A stretch of DNA of 64,000 bases from CAIOHW01 sp964432565. GTDB lineage: Bacteria > Bdellovibrionota > UBA1018. The notes beneath the pieces were generated by a model. That model searched no databases. It had not been told where the DNA came from and saw only the letters and a program-made list of their open reading frames with translations. Shown here piece by piece: positions 19,680-30,574 of this stretch. The stretch lies in contig CAYSOA010000008.1 of assembly GCA_964432565.1 (NCBI GenBank), positions 16,422 to 80,421 on the forward strand. The letters run 5' to 3'. A program made the position numbers and the translations under genes. Each line of letters starts with the position of its first letter. The stretch's first letter is position 1.

Positions 19680-20948
19680 ATGGCAACGACAACGGTAGGG
19701 GGGGGCACAGCGACAGGCACGCAAGCCCGTGCCGACGAACCAAAGTCGGCGCCCGCGCTCGATCGTTTGACGCGAAACTATCTCGGCTTCCAGGTTTTTT
19801 TCGCCCTGCTGTTCTGGCTTCCTGTCTTCTATGAAGTGCAGAAGCGCCTGGGTCTTTCCGAAGAACAGATCTTCGGAATCCAAAGCTTTTATTACCTGCT
19901 TTTCTGCCTGCTTGAACTTCCCACCGGGTGGCTTGCCGATCGTTTCGGGCTCATTCGAAGCCTGCGCTGGGGGGCTGCAGTTCTCGTCATCTCTCATTTG
20001 GCGGTGGTGGCACTTGATTGGATGCCGAGGGACGCCGCCCACGCGGTGTTCTTGGGGCACTTTGCGCTGATCGCGCTGGCGCGCTCGCTGATCTCGGGAG
20101 CTTCCAACGCCTACCTTTATGAGGCCTACACCCGTGCGGGGCGAGGCACAGAATATGTGCACGTCGAGGGACGAGCGCGGGCGCTGGGATTGCTCACGAA
20201 GATCCTGTCGTGGGTGGGCGTGGGATACCTGACCGAGCGCCTGCTCTTGGGGTCCTACTGGCTTAGCCTCGGCTCATCGCTCGTGGCTCTCGGGTTCGCC
20301 TGGAGACTTCGCGAGGGGAGTTGGGAGAAGGTTCGAGAGGCCGCCAATCGAGGGTCATCGCTTTTACGTGCACTCAGCCTTGTCGCGCGGGACCGCCACC
20401 TTCTGGGCCTGATGATTCAGGGAATGGGGGTATTCGTTCTGGCGCGAGTGGTGCAGGTCAATCTGTTTCAGCCCATCGTGCTTTCCAAAGGGTTCGGGAT
20501 CTCGAGCCTGGGCTGGGTCATGGCGCTGATGACGACCGCCGAAGCCTTCGCTTCGCTGAAGCTTCGAATCGTGTTGGCTCACCTGAAGCCGGTGAACGTG
20601 GTCGGAGTACTGACGGCGGCACTGGCAGGAGTGGTGGCGCTGCTTTCCGTGCTGCCCGGCGCTTCTGCCATCATCGGGCTGGTCGCGTTCTCGCTTCTGG
20701 TTGGGTTTGTGGGTCCGGTTCAGCGTCAGGTCATCAATGCCGCCATCACCGATTCGAGTCATCGGGCGATGCTGCTCTCGCTCGAATCGCTACTCGACCG
20801 CGCGGCCACTTCGGTGGTCGCCTGGATGCTGGGGCTGGCCATGGGTCAAGGCTGGATGAACGGGTTTCTCGTGCTCGCAGGAGCGCTTTTTGCCGGGATT
20901 GCCGTGGTTCAGCGAAGGATGGTGATGCCTTCTGAGCGAAACAGGTAG
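19680..20948 (+). CDS. MFS permease
   Basis: 422 residues with about 12 membrane helices and a polar N terminus of 25 residues. The loop between helices 2 and 3 reads GWLADRFGLIRSL, the MFS signature. Charged residues in helix 4-5 (YLYEAYTRAG) resemble drug-efflux or sugar-type MFS members, but the substrate is not evident. It starts 12 bases after the dikinase stop and is likely in the same transcript. The last 40 bases overlap the convergent secreted-protein gene. Confidence 0.8.
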   Translation: MATTTVGGGTATGTQARADEPKSAPALDRLTRNYLGFQVFFALLFWLPVFYEVQKRLGLSEEQIFGIQSFYYLLFCLLELPTGWLADRFGLIRSLRWGAAVLVISHLAVVALDWMPRDAAHAVFLGHFALIALARSLISGASNAYLYEAYTRAGRGTEYVHVEGRARALGLLTKILSWVGVGYLTERLLLGSYWLSLGSSLVALGFAWRLREGSWEKVREAANRGSSLLRALSLVARDRHLLGLMIQGMGVFVLARVVQVNLFQPIVLSKGFGISSLGWVMALMTTAEAFASLKLRIVLAHLKPVNVVGVLTAALAGVVALLSVLPGASAIIGLVAFSLLVGFVGPVQRQVINAAITDSSHRAMLLSLESLLDRAATSVVAWMLGLAMGQGWMNGFLVLAGALFAGIAVVQRRMVMPSERNR

Positions 20949-21934
20949 CGGCCCCCGGTCTTTGAAAGGCGGGGAACTCCGCAGGACATCCAGATGTAGT
21001 CTTCGCCATGAGTTTTTCTGGCTCCGGCGCGAGTTTCATTACAGCGTTGCATGAAGCTCGTCGCCGCCTCGGCAAGGGTTCCATGGGGGTGGCCAGAGAC
21101 TAGGGTTTCTTTTTGTCTGGGATTGGCTCCTGAGGGAATCATCAAGGCGATCTGGCTCGTCGACTGGTACACGTGCGACCCATCCGCCAGTTGCCTTCCC
21201 GTTCCTGCGGGACCGCACGAAGCATCCAGGAAAGTCGGGTTTCCGAATCCCTGGAAGAGAAGGGTGTTCCGGAACCTTCGGCAGTTTTCATTCCACCGTT
21301 TCGACGCCGCATTTTGAGTCATGGCAGAGTCGGTTTGCCAGAGGCTGGCACCAATCATCGACTCTTCAAGAATCAGGGTCTGCAACCGAGGAGTTCGAGT
21401 GAAGACCGTCGTGGCACGTGACGCCAGCTGTGATCCACTCGAATTACCGATTTCAATCGGAATGCCACACGACACCGCGAGAAGACGTGTTCCCGACAGC
21501 GTAGAAAGGAAGTCCTGATATCGATTGCAGCTCTTGAGCCAGTGGTCGATGGATTGGCCCTGGTGGTCGGAGAACGCCGCGGGGATATAGCTGGATCGCA
21601 CTTCTTCGTGGGTTCCGGTACTGCCAACGGCCGAGTCCTTGATGACGGTTCTGGCAATGGAGCTCAGCTGAAACTGATGCGCACGGTGAACGGGCTGGAT
21701 GACTCCGCAATCCAGATGGAGCAGGGCCGATCCGGCCCGTTCCCGGGCAGCATGGCTCCACGACCTGCAGGCTTCATCATGAGCGGTTTTGGCTGCTTCG
21801 ACGGTTGCCGAGGCTTCTCCCAGTACCCACGATTCGATCACCAGGGCCTGTGCCTCGGAAGCAAGGACGAGCGTCAGCCATGGCAAGAGCCAGAGACAAA
21901 GACCTGCGGCAGACTCAGGGGTGCTCGATTTCAT
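20909..21934 (-). CDS. secreted protein made of four ~80-residue two-Cys repeats
   Basis: 341 residues from ATG 21934 with signal peptide (LCLWLLPWLTLVLASEAQA). The mature part is four repeats, each with a helical segment containing one Cys and a second Cys in a (S/D)CG(V/I/P) motif: C56/C76, C136/C156, C218/C240 and C298/C318. The period is 80-82 residues and the intra-repeat spacing 20-22. Each pair is likely disulfide-bonded in the periplasm or outside the cell. No family recognised. It overlaps the MFS gene end by 40 bases and follows the M28 peptidase gene by 41 bases, perhaps as its operon partner. Confidence 0.7.
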   Translation of the reverse strand: MKSSTPESAAGLCLWLLPWLTLVLASEAQALVIESWVLGEASATVEAAKTAHDEACRSWSHAARERAGSALLHLDCGVIQPVHRAHQFQLSSIARTVIKDSAVGSTGTHEEVRSSYIPAAFSDHQGQSIDHWLKSCNRYQDFLSTLSGTRLLAVSCGIPIEIGNSSGSQLASRATTVFTRTPRLQTLILEESMIGASLWQTDSAMTQNAASKRWNENCRRFRNTLLFQGFGNPTFLDASCGPAGTGRQLADGSHVYQSTSQIALMIPSGANPRQKETLVSGHPHGTLAEAATSFMQRCNETRAGARKTHGEDYIWMSCGVPRLSKTGGRYLFRSEGITILR

Positions 21935-21975
21935 GGCTGATGGGGCTCTCCTGACGGGGACACTTTTTGTTCGAG

Positions 21976-23208
21976 TCAATACCCGCCGAGTTCCATGGCG
22001 AAGGCGACGGCGATTTTTGCAAACATCGCAGAATGCTCGAAACTGCTCTGGCTGCTGATCACGTCGCGAGTGGTGTGCAGATCCGGAAACATGTTTTCGC
22101 CGGTGGACTCAAACGGCATGATGGCCGGATATCCCTGGCGATGCCACGAGGCGTGATCGGAGCAGGCATACCCGCACTGGTCATCGATGATGGTTCCACC
22201 AATGTAGGTACGATTGAGCTCGGCAAACCAGCGTCTCAGTGCAGGGCTTGTGAAATCGGTCATCGAACCCAGCACGAATTTTCCGTCCCCCGGAAAGAGC
22301 GTCATGTCCAGTTGAAGCACTCCGATGACGTTTCGCCCCCGTTCTGCATAATCCCGGGCGATCTCGGCTGAGCCGATCAGGCCGCCTTCCTCTCCGGCGT
22401 ACCAGAAGAATTCAATCGTTCGGCGGGGCTGCGGCTGGGTGGTAAGAATTCGCAGTGTTTCGTAGAGATTCGAGGAGCCCGAGGCGTTGTCGTCGGCTCC
22501 GGGGGCTCGGGTCTGACCCCAGCTGTGGTTGATCGAGTCGAGGTGCCCACCGAGAACCACGATTTCATCCGGACTCGTGCTTCCCTCAATTCTCAGGCGC
22601 AGGGAGTTCTGTGCCGTACCACGGTGGGAGATCGTCGAGATCTGCGCCTGCCACGGGGCCTTTGAAACCAGAGCTTCGAGACGCGCCTTCATCTCTTCGA
22701 CGTGCACATTGGGCGTCGGGCCCCGATGGTAACGGGTCGGAAAGCGGGAAAGCCACTCGACGGTCCTGCGAAGTTGGGATGGATCGACTTCGGAGACGGC
22801 TTTTTCGATGCGGTGGTTTCGAAGAACGGGGCTCAGGTGGGGAAGGGCCCTTTGGTCGGCTCGTGTCGAAGCGTGAGCCAGATCCAGAAGTGCCGCACGG
22901 GCGAGCTCGCGCGATTCCCAGGATCGCAGCCAGGGTCGCGAGGGAAGTCGTTCAAAGCCGCCACACTTTCCATTGGCGTGTGCGGCCAGAGCCAGTCGTT
23001 TCTCTTCAAACGAGTCGATCTCGGCGAGTGCCACGCCCGTCGAGACCTCATGGTCGAGAACCGGAATGCCGGCCGTCAGCAGCAGAACGGTGTCTGCCAG
23101 AATCCAAGTCTTCTGAGGGGACGCTGCGCGAGAGGCAAGCGGGTGGACGATGGTCGAGAGGATCAACAGAGCACAGGCGATCGGGTTTCGAACGACGGGA
23201 GTCAGCAT
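21976..23208 (-). CDS. secreted M28-family zinc aminopeptidase
   Basis: 410 residues from ATG 23208 with signal peptide (CALLILSTIVHPLASRAAS). The M28 di-zinc ligands are all visible: His and Asp in GGHLDS, bridging Asp in GADDNASG, catalytic Glu pair in YAGEEGGLIGS, Asp in LQLDMTLF and His late in the protein (LHTTRDV). The layout resembles Aeromonas/Vibrio leucine aminopeptidase. A CGYACSDH segment corresponds to the disulfide-bearing loop of that group. Likely periplasmic or secreted and used in peptide scavenging. Confidence 0.88.
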   Translation of the reverse strand: MLTPVVRNPIACALLILSTIVHPLASRAASPQKTWILADTVLLLTAGIPVLDHEVSTGVALAEIDSFEEKRLALAAHANGKCGGFERLPSRPWLRSWESRELARAALLDLAHASTRADQRALPHLSPVLRNHRIEKAVSEVDPSQLRRTVEWLSRFPTRYHRGPTPNVHVEEMKARLEALVSKAPWQAQISTISHRGTAQNSLRLRIEGSTSPDEIVVLGGHLDSINHSWGQTRAPGADDNASGSSNLYETLRILTTQPQPRRTIEFFWYAGEEGGLIGSAEIARDYAERGRNVIGVLQLDMTLFPGDGKFVLGSMTDFTSPALRRWFAELNRTYIGGTIIDDQCGYACSDHASWHRQGYPAIMPFESTGENMFPDLHTTRDVISSQSSFEHSAMFAKIAVAFAMELGGY

Positions 23209-23336
23209 GCGCGCAGAGTTGCCTGCTCGAGTCGGATTCGCAACCTGAAAGCGAGCGGCGTAGTGGTAATGCGCCACGTTAAGTTTCCGACGTTCGGCAG
23301 GAATTTGTCAGAATCGCTTTCCGACTATTTTCGTTT

Positions 23337-23365
23337 TTGACAAAGCGTCAATTTGTCCTTTAAGA
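23337..23365 (+). promoter_or_regulatory. probable hppA promoter
   Basis: A perfect -35 TTGACA (23337-23342) followed, at 17 bases, by a weak -10 (TTAAGA, 23360-23365). The -35 lies in a small inverted repeat TTGAC-n4-GTCAA (23337-23350). The -10 is poor, so the call is tentative. Confidence 0.4.
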
Positions 23366-23403
23366 CCACCCGACAACGCCTTGAAACAAAAGGAAATAGA
23401 GAA

Positions 23404-25866
<2,463 letters not shown>

Positions 25867-25900
25867 TCGGCTGAAGTCCTGACAAGCCAGTAGTCAACGC

Positions 25901-25936
25901 GGCCCCCGGGAGCGATCCCGGGGGCCGTTTTGTTTT
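25901..25936 (+). terminator. intrinsic terminator of hppA
   Basis: A perfect 11-bp GC-rich stem (25901-25911 with 25916-25926), tetraloop GCGA, followed by GTTTTGTTTT. It lies 35 bases after the hppA stop. Confidence 0.92.
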
Positions 25937-25980
25937 AGAAGGTGCGACGGTCACGGAGACCGGGTTCGTAGCGTGTCACT

Positions 25981-26271
25981 TTACTTGCAGTAGACCTGAA
26001 GCGTGCGCGGCGTGTAGATGCCGAAGGTGACGGCGCCCAGAAGTCCGTCCACGAACGTCTGCTTCGTTTCCACGATGGAGGGCTTTCGCTTTCCGCACGC
26101 CTGGTCGACGTCGAATTCCGTGGTCTGTCCGAGGCCATAAATGAAGAACGGCTGGCTCTTTTCGTAACTGTCGCGGCTGCTGGTGCGATCGTCCTTGTCG
26201 AGATACACGCGTTGGGTTGAGCAGGCCGAGATGGAGGTTGCTGCAAGGACAGCGAGGATGGCATTTTTCAT
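25981..26271 (-). CDS. Bor/Iss-family lipoprotein
   Basis: 96 residues from ATG 26271. Signal peptide with lipobox ISAC (ILAVLAATSISACSTQ), so acylated at Cys17. The C-terminal half contains KQTFVDGLLGAVTFGIYTPR, the hallmark of the Bor family (lambda Bor, Iss), outer-membrane lipoproteins linked to serum resistance in enterobacteria. Here the role is probably a general envelope lipoprotein. TCTCCTGATTGG on the plus strand gives a ribosome site AGGAGA before the start. Confidence 0.82.
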   Translation of the reverse strand: MKNAILAVLAATSISACSTQRVYLDKDDRTSSRDSYEKSQPFFIYGLGQTTEFDVDQACGKRKPSIVETKQTFVDGLLGAVTFGIYTPRTLQVYCK

Positions 26272-26368
26272 TCTGATTCTCCTGATTGGATTGGAGTTGA
26301 AGTTTAAGGTCGTCCGCCAAGGATTGTCGATAGGTTTACGGTCGTTTTGGGGAGGAAGGGACAAGGGG

Positions 26369-26863
26369 ATGCAGATTTCCGGTCTTGATTGGGCGATGCC
26401 AGCACCGTTTCGGGCACATGTCTTCGAGCATGCGTTCGTGCTTCCGATTTCGCGCGAACGCGCGTTTCGTTGGCTCTGTGATCCCCGCACCTTTACGCGG
26501 GGACAGATTCCTCCGTGGGGTGTCGAGTTTCTTGGTGGCGGATTTGAGGCAGGAGTGCCCAATTGGCACTATGGTCCTTTTTTGAATTTTCCGGGCGTCC
26601 TCACCGAGGTGAGGACGCCTGAGTATCGTGACCTGCGGTATTTTTATGGAGCCTATGTCCTCTCGCCACGGCTGGTGCGACCGACGCGGCTCGAGTTCTG
26701 GTTCGAGCGAGAAGGGGAGAGCCGATCCCGCGTCCGACTCCGCGTGAGCTGCCAGACCCGCAGGGGGGTCGGATGGGCCTGGTCGGCGCTTCAGTGGTTT
26801 TTCTGGCCTCAGTTCGGCTGGAACTTCTGGATTCTGGCGCGGCTCGGGCTGGCCCCGCGATAG
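26369..26863 (+). CDS. SRPBCC-fold (START-like) protein
   Basis: 164 residues from ATG 26369, preceded by AAGGGG. The N-terminal segment FEHAFVLPISRERAFRWL matches the first strand and helix of SRPBCC ligand-binding proteins, and the middle FEAGVPNWHYGPFLNF and later strands fit the same fold. The C terminus is aromatic-rich (WFFWPQFGWNFWIL) and may contact membrane. Ligand unknown. The frame is open upstream into the divergent lipoprotein gene, but that part is antisense. Confidence 0.65.
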   Translation: MQISGLDWAMPAPFRAHVFEHAFVLPISRERAFRWLCDPRTFTRGQIPPWGVEFLGGGFEAGVPNWHYGPFLNFPGVLTEVRTPEYRDLRYFYGAYVLSPRLVRPTRLEFWFEREGESRSRVRLRVSCQTRRGVGWAWSALQWFFWPQFGWNFWILARLGLAPR

Positions 26864-26878
26864 AGGGTCTTGGCGGGC

Positions 26879-27601
26879 TCAGCCTGCTGGCCGTCGTTCG
26901 GGGCTTCTCAATTTTCGAATCCGATAGACTCGGTTTCGCGTGTTTCCGCGAGGGATGAGGCGGGGATGCGCCTGCAGGTCGAGCTCGGCCAGGCGTGGGC
27001 TGATGCGATCGCCGAGCGCCTCGCGATAGTCCCGCACGCTGAGAGTACGGCCCTCGCGTTCGCGCTTCGCGACCAGTTCGTCGAGTGCGCGGCGACGCTG
27101 GGATGGCGAATGCGCGGTGCGTGCTACCCGCGACGCCTTGTTGATCAGTAGATCGCGACCGAGATATCCCCAGTTGCTATAAGGAGCACTGCTCCACTCG
27201 GCGTCCTCGCGCTGTTGCTTGCCAGCGAAGGCGCGTGTTCCGATGAAAAAGGACCCACCGTCTCCAGGCGGGAGACCCGACAGCACGGCTTCTGTCATCG
27301 CTCCGAAGGCCCGTCGATCGCCTCGTTCAAGGTCGGGGTGCAGGCGTCCATTCGCCATGAGTACGCCCCAGGCAGAGGGCCAGGGCACTCGTCCCAGTGC
27401 ACTGCGAAGTGCGCCGACGCTCCAGGATCTCCAGTAGTGAACCAAATGCGTGACCAACTGCTCGGCAAGCCGGGGATCGAAGCGACTCCACTGCGAGAGT
27501 TCCACGACGCGCTCTGGTGGCAGCGCGCTTCTGGCGGTCTGGAGTTCGGCATAAGCCTCCTCGAGCGCGCCGAGGCTCGGAATGGCGCTCAGGCCCTGCA
27601 T
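26879..27601 (-). CDS. unknown basic protein, partner of the nucleotidyltransferase
   Basis: 240 residues, no domain recognised. Hydrophilic with Trp-rich patches (WSSAPYSNWGYLG, HYWRSWSVG) and a strongly basic C-terminal third (NRVYRIRKLRSPERR) suggestive of nucleic-acid binding. Its ATG overlaps the stop of the upstream gene as TGATG, so it is translationally coupled to the nucleotidyltransferase. The pair has the size, overlap and promoter palindrome expected of a toxin-antitoxin or abortive-infection module, but no known antitoxin family is visible. Confidence 0.6.
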   Translation of the reverse strand: MQGLSAIPSLGALEEAYAELQTARSALPPERVVELSQWSRFDPRLAEQLVTHLVHYWRSWSVGALRSALGRVPWPSAWGVLMANGRLHPDLERGDRRAFGAMTEAVLSGLPPGDGGSFFIGTRAFAGKQQREDAEWSSAPYSNWGYLGRDLLINKASRVARTAHSPSQRRRALDELVAKREREGRTLSVRDYREALGDRISPRLAELDLQAHPRLIPRGNTRNRVYRIRKLRSPERRPAG

Positions 27602-28137
27602 CAGGCTTCCTCGCACTGCTCGATGACGTCATCCAGAAAATCGAGCGCCTGCTGTGCACCGGGAATCTTCTTGCCCAGCAATTCTTCAATTCGCGACTGC
27701 ACGCGATCAAGATCGGCCCCATTCTTGATGAGCGCCTTGGCGTGCCCGACATCCTTCTGCCGATGAGCGAAGCACTTCATGATCAGCATCTCGTCCCGGC
27801 CCAGAGCCTGCACACGAAGATTCCCGCCTGCGAACACTTCGACCAGACGCTCGCCGTAATCGATCGGAAGCGTGTGCGCGAAGGTCGAGAAGTAGGGGTT
27901 CAGCCAGTCGGGCGGCAGATCCTGCTCGGACGCAATCTGCTTCACGAGCACGTCCAGTGCTGCGATTTCCATTCCCTTGGGGACGGCATCGATGTCGGTG
28001 GTCGCCAGCGGAAAACCATGGGCAAGAATCATGGCCCCGCCGCCGCCCATGATGAGGGTTACCGGCCTGTCGAGAAGCTCATCCAGACGGCCCAGGGCTC
28101 GCCTCATGTGGTCAGCCGCCATTCGTTTTAAGGACAT
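27601..28137 (-). CDS. DUF6036/AbiEii-like nucleotidyltransferase
   Basis: 178 residues from ATG 28137; an in-frame TTG at 28173 would add 12. The segment IMGGGGAMILAHGF followed by ATTDIDAV is the GG...D-x-D active site of minimal/AbiEii-type nucleotidyltransferases, and later LQALGRDEMLIMKCFAHRQ resembles the helix that carries the toxin-family Lys/Arg residues. Such proteins transfer nucleotides to RNA or protein targets or act in toxin-antitoxin modules. First gene of a two-gene unit; a perfect inverted repeat lies just upstream. Confidence 0.7.
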   Translation of the reverse strand: MSLKRMAADHMRRALGRLDELLDRPVTLIMGGGGAMILAHGFPLATTDIDAVPKGMEIAALDVLVKQIASEQDLPPDWLNPYFSTFAHTLPIDYGERLVEVFAGGNLRVQALGRDEMLIMKCFAHRQKDVGHAKALIKNGADLDRVQSRIEELLGKKIPGAQQALDFLDDVIEQCEEA

Positions 28138-28150
28138 GGGTGTCACTTTA

Positions 28151-28171
28151 GCGAAATTTATGAAATTTCGC
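28151..28171. promoter_or_regulatory. perfect 9-bp inverted repeat upstream of nucleotidyltransferase pair
   Basis: GCGAAATTT-ATG-AAATTTCGC, a perfect palindrome with a 3-base spacer, 13 bases before the preferred ATG (28137) and within an AT-rich stretch (28142-28220) unlike the rest of the window. Position and symmetry suit an autoregulatory operator. Confidence 0.6.
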
Positions 28172-28284
28172 AAATTGCATTAAAAAAGTTTTATATCAAT
28201 AGCTTAAATCATTTATGTTCGCGTTGCTGGCATCAATAAGGCGGGGGCTCGGGGCCGATTTCGCTCGCTGAGCCGGACAAAAGA

Positions 28285-28313
28285 AAAAGCCCCCGGTCGC
28301 AGGACCGAGGGCT
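28285..28313 (-). terminator. intrinsic terminator of barrel gene
   Basis: On the minus strand, AGCCCTCGGTC-ctgc-GACCGGGGGCT (11-bp stem with one mismatch, 28313-28288), followed by TTTTTCTTTT. It lies 30 bases after the stop of the barrel gene. Confidence 0.85.
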
Positions 28314-28342
28314 CTCAACTGCGAAAAACCGAGCAAGCGAGC

Positions 28343-28885
28343 CTACAGGAAGTTCCAGCCGACCAGAAGAGCGGCGCTGGAGAGGGTTCCGTCGTCATCC
28401 TTCAGGCCGAGGTTGTATCGGGCGTCGGCAAAAAGACCCACGATCGGAAGCGTAAAGCGAACGCTTGCAGTTGCGCCGTAGTTGGCTTCAGCGTCCGTAA
28501 CGTCGGCTGTGACGCCAGCGGCGGTTGCGCTTCCGCTGAGGAACATCGAATAGAATCCGCCAAGTCCCACTGAAAGCGGACCGACTCCCATGCGAAACAG
28601 CACAGGAACATCGAGGTAGTTCAGCGTGCTCGTAGCCTCAACACCCAGAACGGTCGCGCTCAGTTGGTACTGGGTGTAGAGCAGCGAGGCTTCAATCGGT
28701 CCGATTCCGGCGGTTGCTCCGGCAGAGATGCCGATTCCGCCATCAACTCCTGAGGTGCTCGTCATGGTCATGCCGGCACCACCCATGAGGCCGAGGTTGA
28801 AACCGGGGCCCGCAAGCGCTTGGCTCGACGACACGGCAGCGGCCAAGGCCACCACGGCAAAAAGACTCTTCTTCATCTGAAACAT
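28343..28885 (-). CDS. outer-membrane beta-barrel protein
   Basis: 180 residues from ATG 28885, chosen because AAGGAGGAGC lies about 8 bases upstream. Signal peptide (KKSLFAVVALAAAVSSSQALA) followed by Gly-rich amphipathic strands (GFNLGLMGGAGMTM, ISAGATAGIGPIEASLLYTQYQ) and a C terminus SAALLVGWNFL with an aromatic near the end. Fits an 8-stranded barrel. Function unknown. Terminated by the hairpin at 28285-28313. Confidence 0.8.
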   Translation of the reverse strand: MFQMKKSLFAVVALAAAVSSSQALAGPGFNLGLMGGAGMTMTSTSGVDGGIGISAGATAGIGPIEASLLYTQYQLSATVLGVEATSTLNYLDVPVLFRMGVGPLSVGLGGFYSMFLSGSATAAGVTADVTDAEANYGATASVRFTLPIVGLFADARYNLGLKDDDGTLSSAALLVGWNFL

Positions 28886-29025
28886 GAACAGCTCCTCCTT
28901 GAGTGTTTCGTTTGGGTTTCGAGATCGTCCCTCAGTCTGAGGGACGAGAATACGGGTGTCCAGCGTCAAAAACCTGACTTTGTGGCGTTGCAGAGCCCGA
29001 AACTCCGGGATAGGCCTGAGGGTCT

Positions 29026-30468
29026 ATGGCTACTTCGACTTCTTCTGCGACCAGGACCTGGTTTGGCCATCCCATCGGCCTTTTCGTGCTGTTCTTCACC
29101 GAGATGTGGGAGCGCTTTTCGTACTACGGCATGCGCGGACTGCTGAAGCTGTACATGGTCAACTACCTGTTCGTGGCGTCTCGCCAGATCGTTCAAGGCG
29201 GTGAGGGACGACTGGAAGGCGATCCCTCCGCAGTCATGGGCTGGGAAACCATTCGCCATTGGATCAACTCCGATCCGAATACGGCGGTCGGCTCCTATGC
29301 TTCAGTGATTTATGGCTGGTACACGGGCCTCGTGTACCTCACTCCCGTGCTGGGGGGCTGGATCGCGGACAAGTACTGGGGTCAGCGCAAGACCGTTTTC
29401 GTGGGCGCCATATTGATGGCCATCGGACATTTCATCATGGCGTTTGAAAACTGGTTCTTCATTGCGCTCGCCTTTCTGATTGTCGGCTGCGGGGCCTTCA
29501 AACCCAACATTTCGACCCAGGTGGGAGCGCTCTATCCCGAGGGCGATCCTCGACGTGACGGCGCATTCACCATTTTCTACATGGGTATCAACCTGGGCGC
29601 GTTCATCTGCAATCTGGTTTGCGGCACGCTTGCAGCCGTTTATGGCTGGCATTACGGCTTCGGTGCAGCAGGCATCGGCATGGTTTTGGGGCTTTTGATT
29701 TATGCCTGGGGCCAGAAGTACCTCGCACCCGACAATCTTTCGAACATGCGCCATGCGGCCGAGGTGGCCGGAAAGTCGGTGGAGCGTGCGGCCGAGGTCG
29801 TGAAGCAGAAGCTCTCTGCAACCGAATGGAAGGCCGTCTGGGCGCTGGTGGGTCTGTGCCTGCTGAACGTCGTCTTCTGGGCTGTCTACGAACAGCAAGG
29901 GAACACCATGCAGACCTGGGCGGACGAGCGCACGGTGTGGCCCACGCTCTTTGGCTGGCAGATGCCGGCCACGTGGTTTCAGAGCTTCAATCCTTTGTTC
30001 ATCTTCCTGATGGCGCCGCTTCTCGACTTGTTCTGGGCGCGTCAGGCCCGGCAGGGAAAAGAGCCAAGCAGCGTGGGCAAGATGGCCATCGGTTCGATCA
30101 TCCTCGGATTGTCCTTCATCGTCATGGTGGTGGGGGCCCAGGTCGTCGGCGAAGACAAGGGCAGTTGGTTCTGGCCGGTCTTCTGTACGCTGCTATTGAC
30201 CGTCGGCGAGCTCTACCTTTCGCCGATCGGCCTGTCGCTCGTGACGAAGGTGTCACCCGCTCGCATCGTCTCGATGATGATGGGCATGTGGTTTCTGTCG
30301 AGCTTTCTCGGAAACATTCTTTCAGGGTATATTGGCGTGCTCTTTGAGCAGAAGATCCTGACGGCCGACCAGTTCTTTTTGGTGCTGACGGCACTGGGAG
30401 TGGGAACGGGCCTGGCCATCTGGGCGTTCTCAAGGCCGCTGAAGCGGGCCATTGGGCACGAAGTCTAG
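29026..30468 (+). CDS. POT/PTR2-family peptide:H+ symporter
   Basis: 480 residues, about 14 TM helices. The family motif FFTEMWERFSYYG (ExxERFxYYG, used in proton coupling) is at residues 23-36 and GGWIADKYWGQRKT follows in the loop after helix 3. FKPNISTQVGALY is also diagnostic. Imports di- and tripeptides with protons, consistent with the many secreted peptidases encoded here. The start ATG 29026 follows GAGGG. Confidence 0.92.
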   Translation: MATSTSSATRTWFGHPIGLFVLFFTEMWERFSYYGMRGLLKLYMVNYLFVASRQIVQGGEGRLEGDPSAVMGWETIRHWINSDPNTAVGSYASVIYGWYTGLVYLTPVLGGWIADKYWGQRKTVFVGAILMAIGHFIMAFENWFFIALAFLIVGCGAFKPNISTQVGALYPEGDPRRDGAFTIFYMGINLGAFICNLVCGTLAAVYGWHYGFGAAGIGMVLGLLIYAWGQKYLAPDNLSNMRHAAEVAGKSVERAAEVVKQKLSATEWKAVWALVGLCLLNVVFWAVYEQQGNTMQTWADERTVWPTLFGWQMPATWFQSFNPLFIFLMAPLLDLFWARQARQGKEPSSVGKMAIGSIILGLSFIVMVVGAQVVGEDKGSWFWPVFCTLLLTVGELYLSPIGLSLVTKVSPARIVSMMMGMWFLSSFLGNILSGYIGVLFEQKILTADQFFLVLTALGVGTGLAIWAFSRPLKRAIGHEV

Positions 30469-30507
30469 TGCCTGAATATCAAAGGAGTTCTTTGATTTTT
30501 GTGACAC

Positions 30508-30536
30508 CTTGACGGGAACGTAAAACGTCCCCATCT
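30508..30536 (+). promoter_or_regulatory. sigma-32-type heat-shock promoter of htpX
   Basis: CTTGACG (30508-30514) and CCCCATCT (30529-30536) separated by 14 bases match the proteobacterial sigma-32 pattern CTTGAAA-N13/14-CCCCATNT very closely. The spacer holds an imperfect palindrome, GGGaACGTaaaACGTCCC. The htpX ATG is 38 bases downstream, and htpX is a classical heat-shock gene. Confidence 0.75.
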
Positions 30537-30574
30537 TTAGGGCATTTAGATCAAGGCCTTTTAAGGGAGAGTTT

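Noticed and set aside
22611..23340. Plus-strand frames over the M28 peptidase
   Set aside because: Antisense to a gene with full zinc-ligand set; Arg/Ser-rich composition typical of shadows.
28165..28185. Fourth copy of the 15-bp palindrome
   Set aside because: Arms GCA/TGCATTA have a 3-base instead of 1-base spacer and the left arm diverges; only a partial resemblance.
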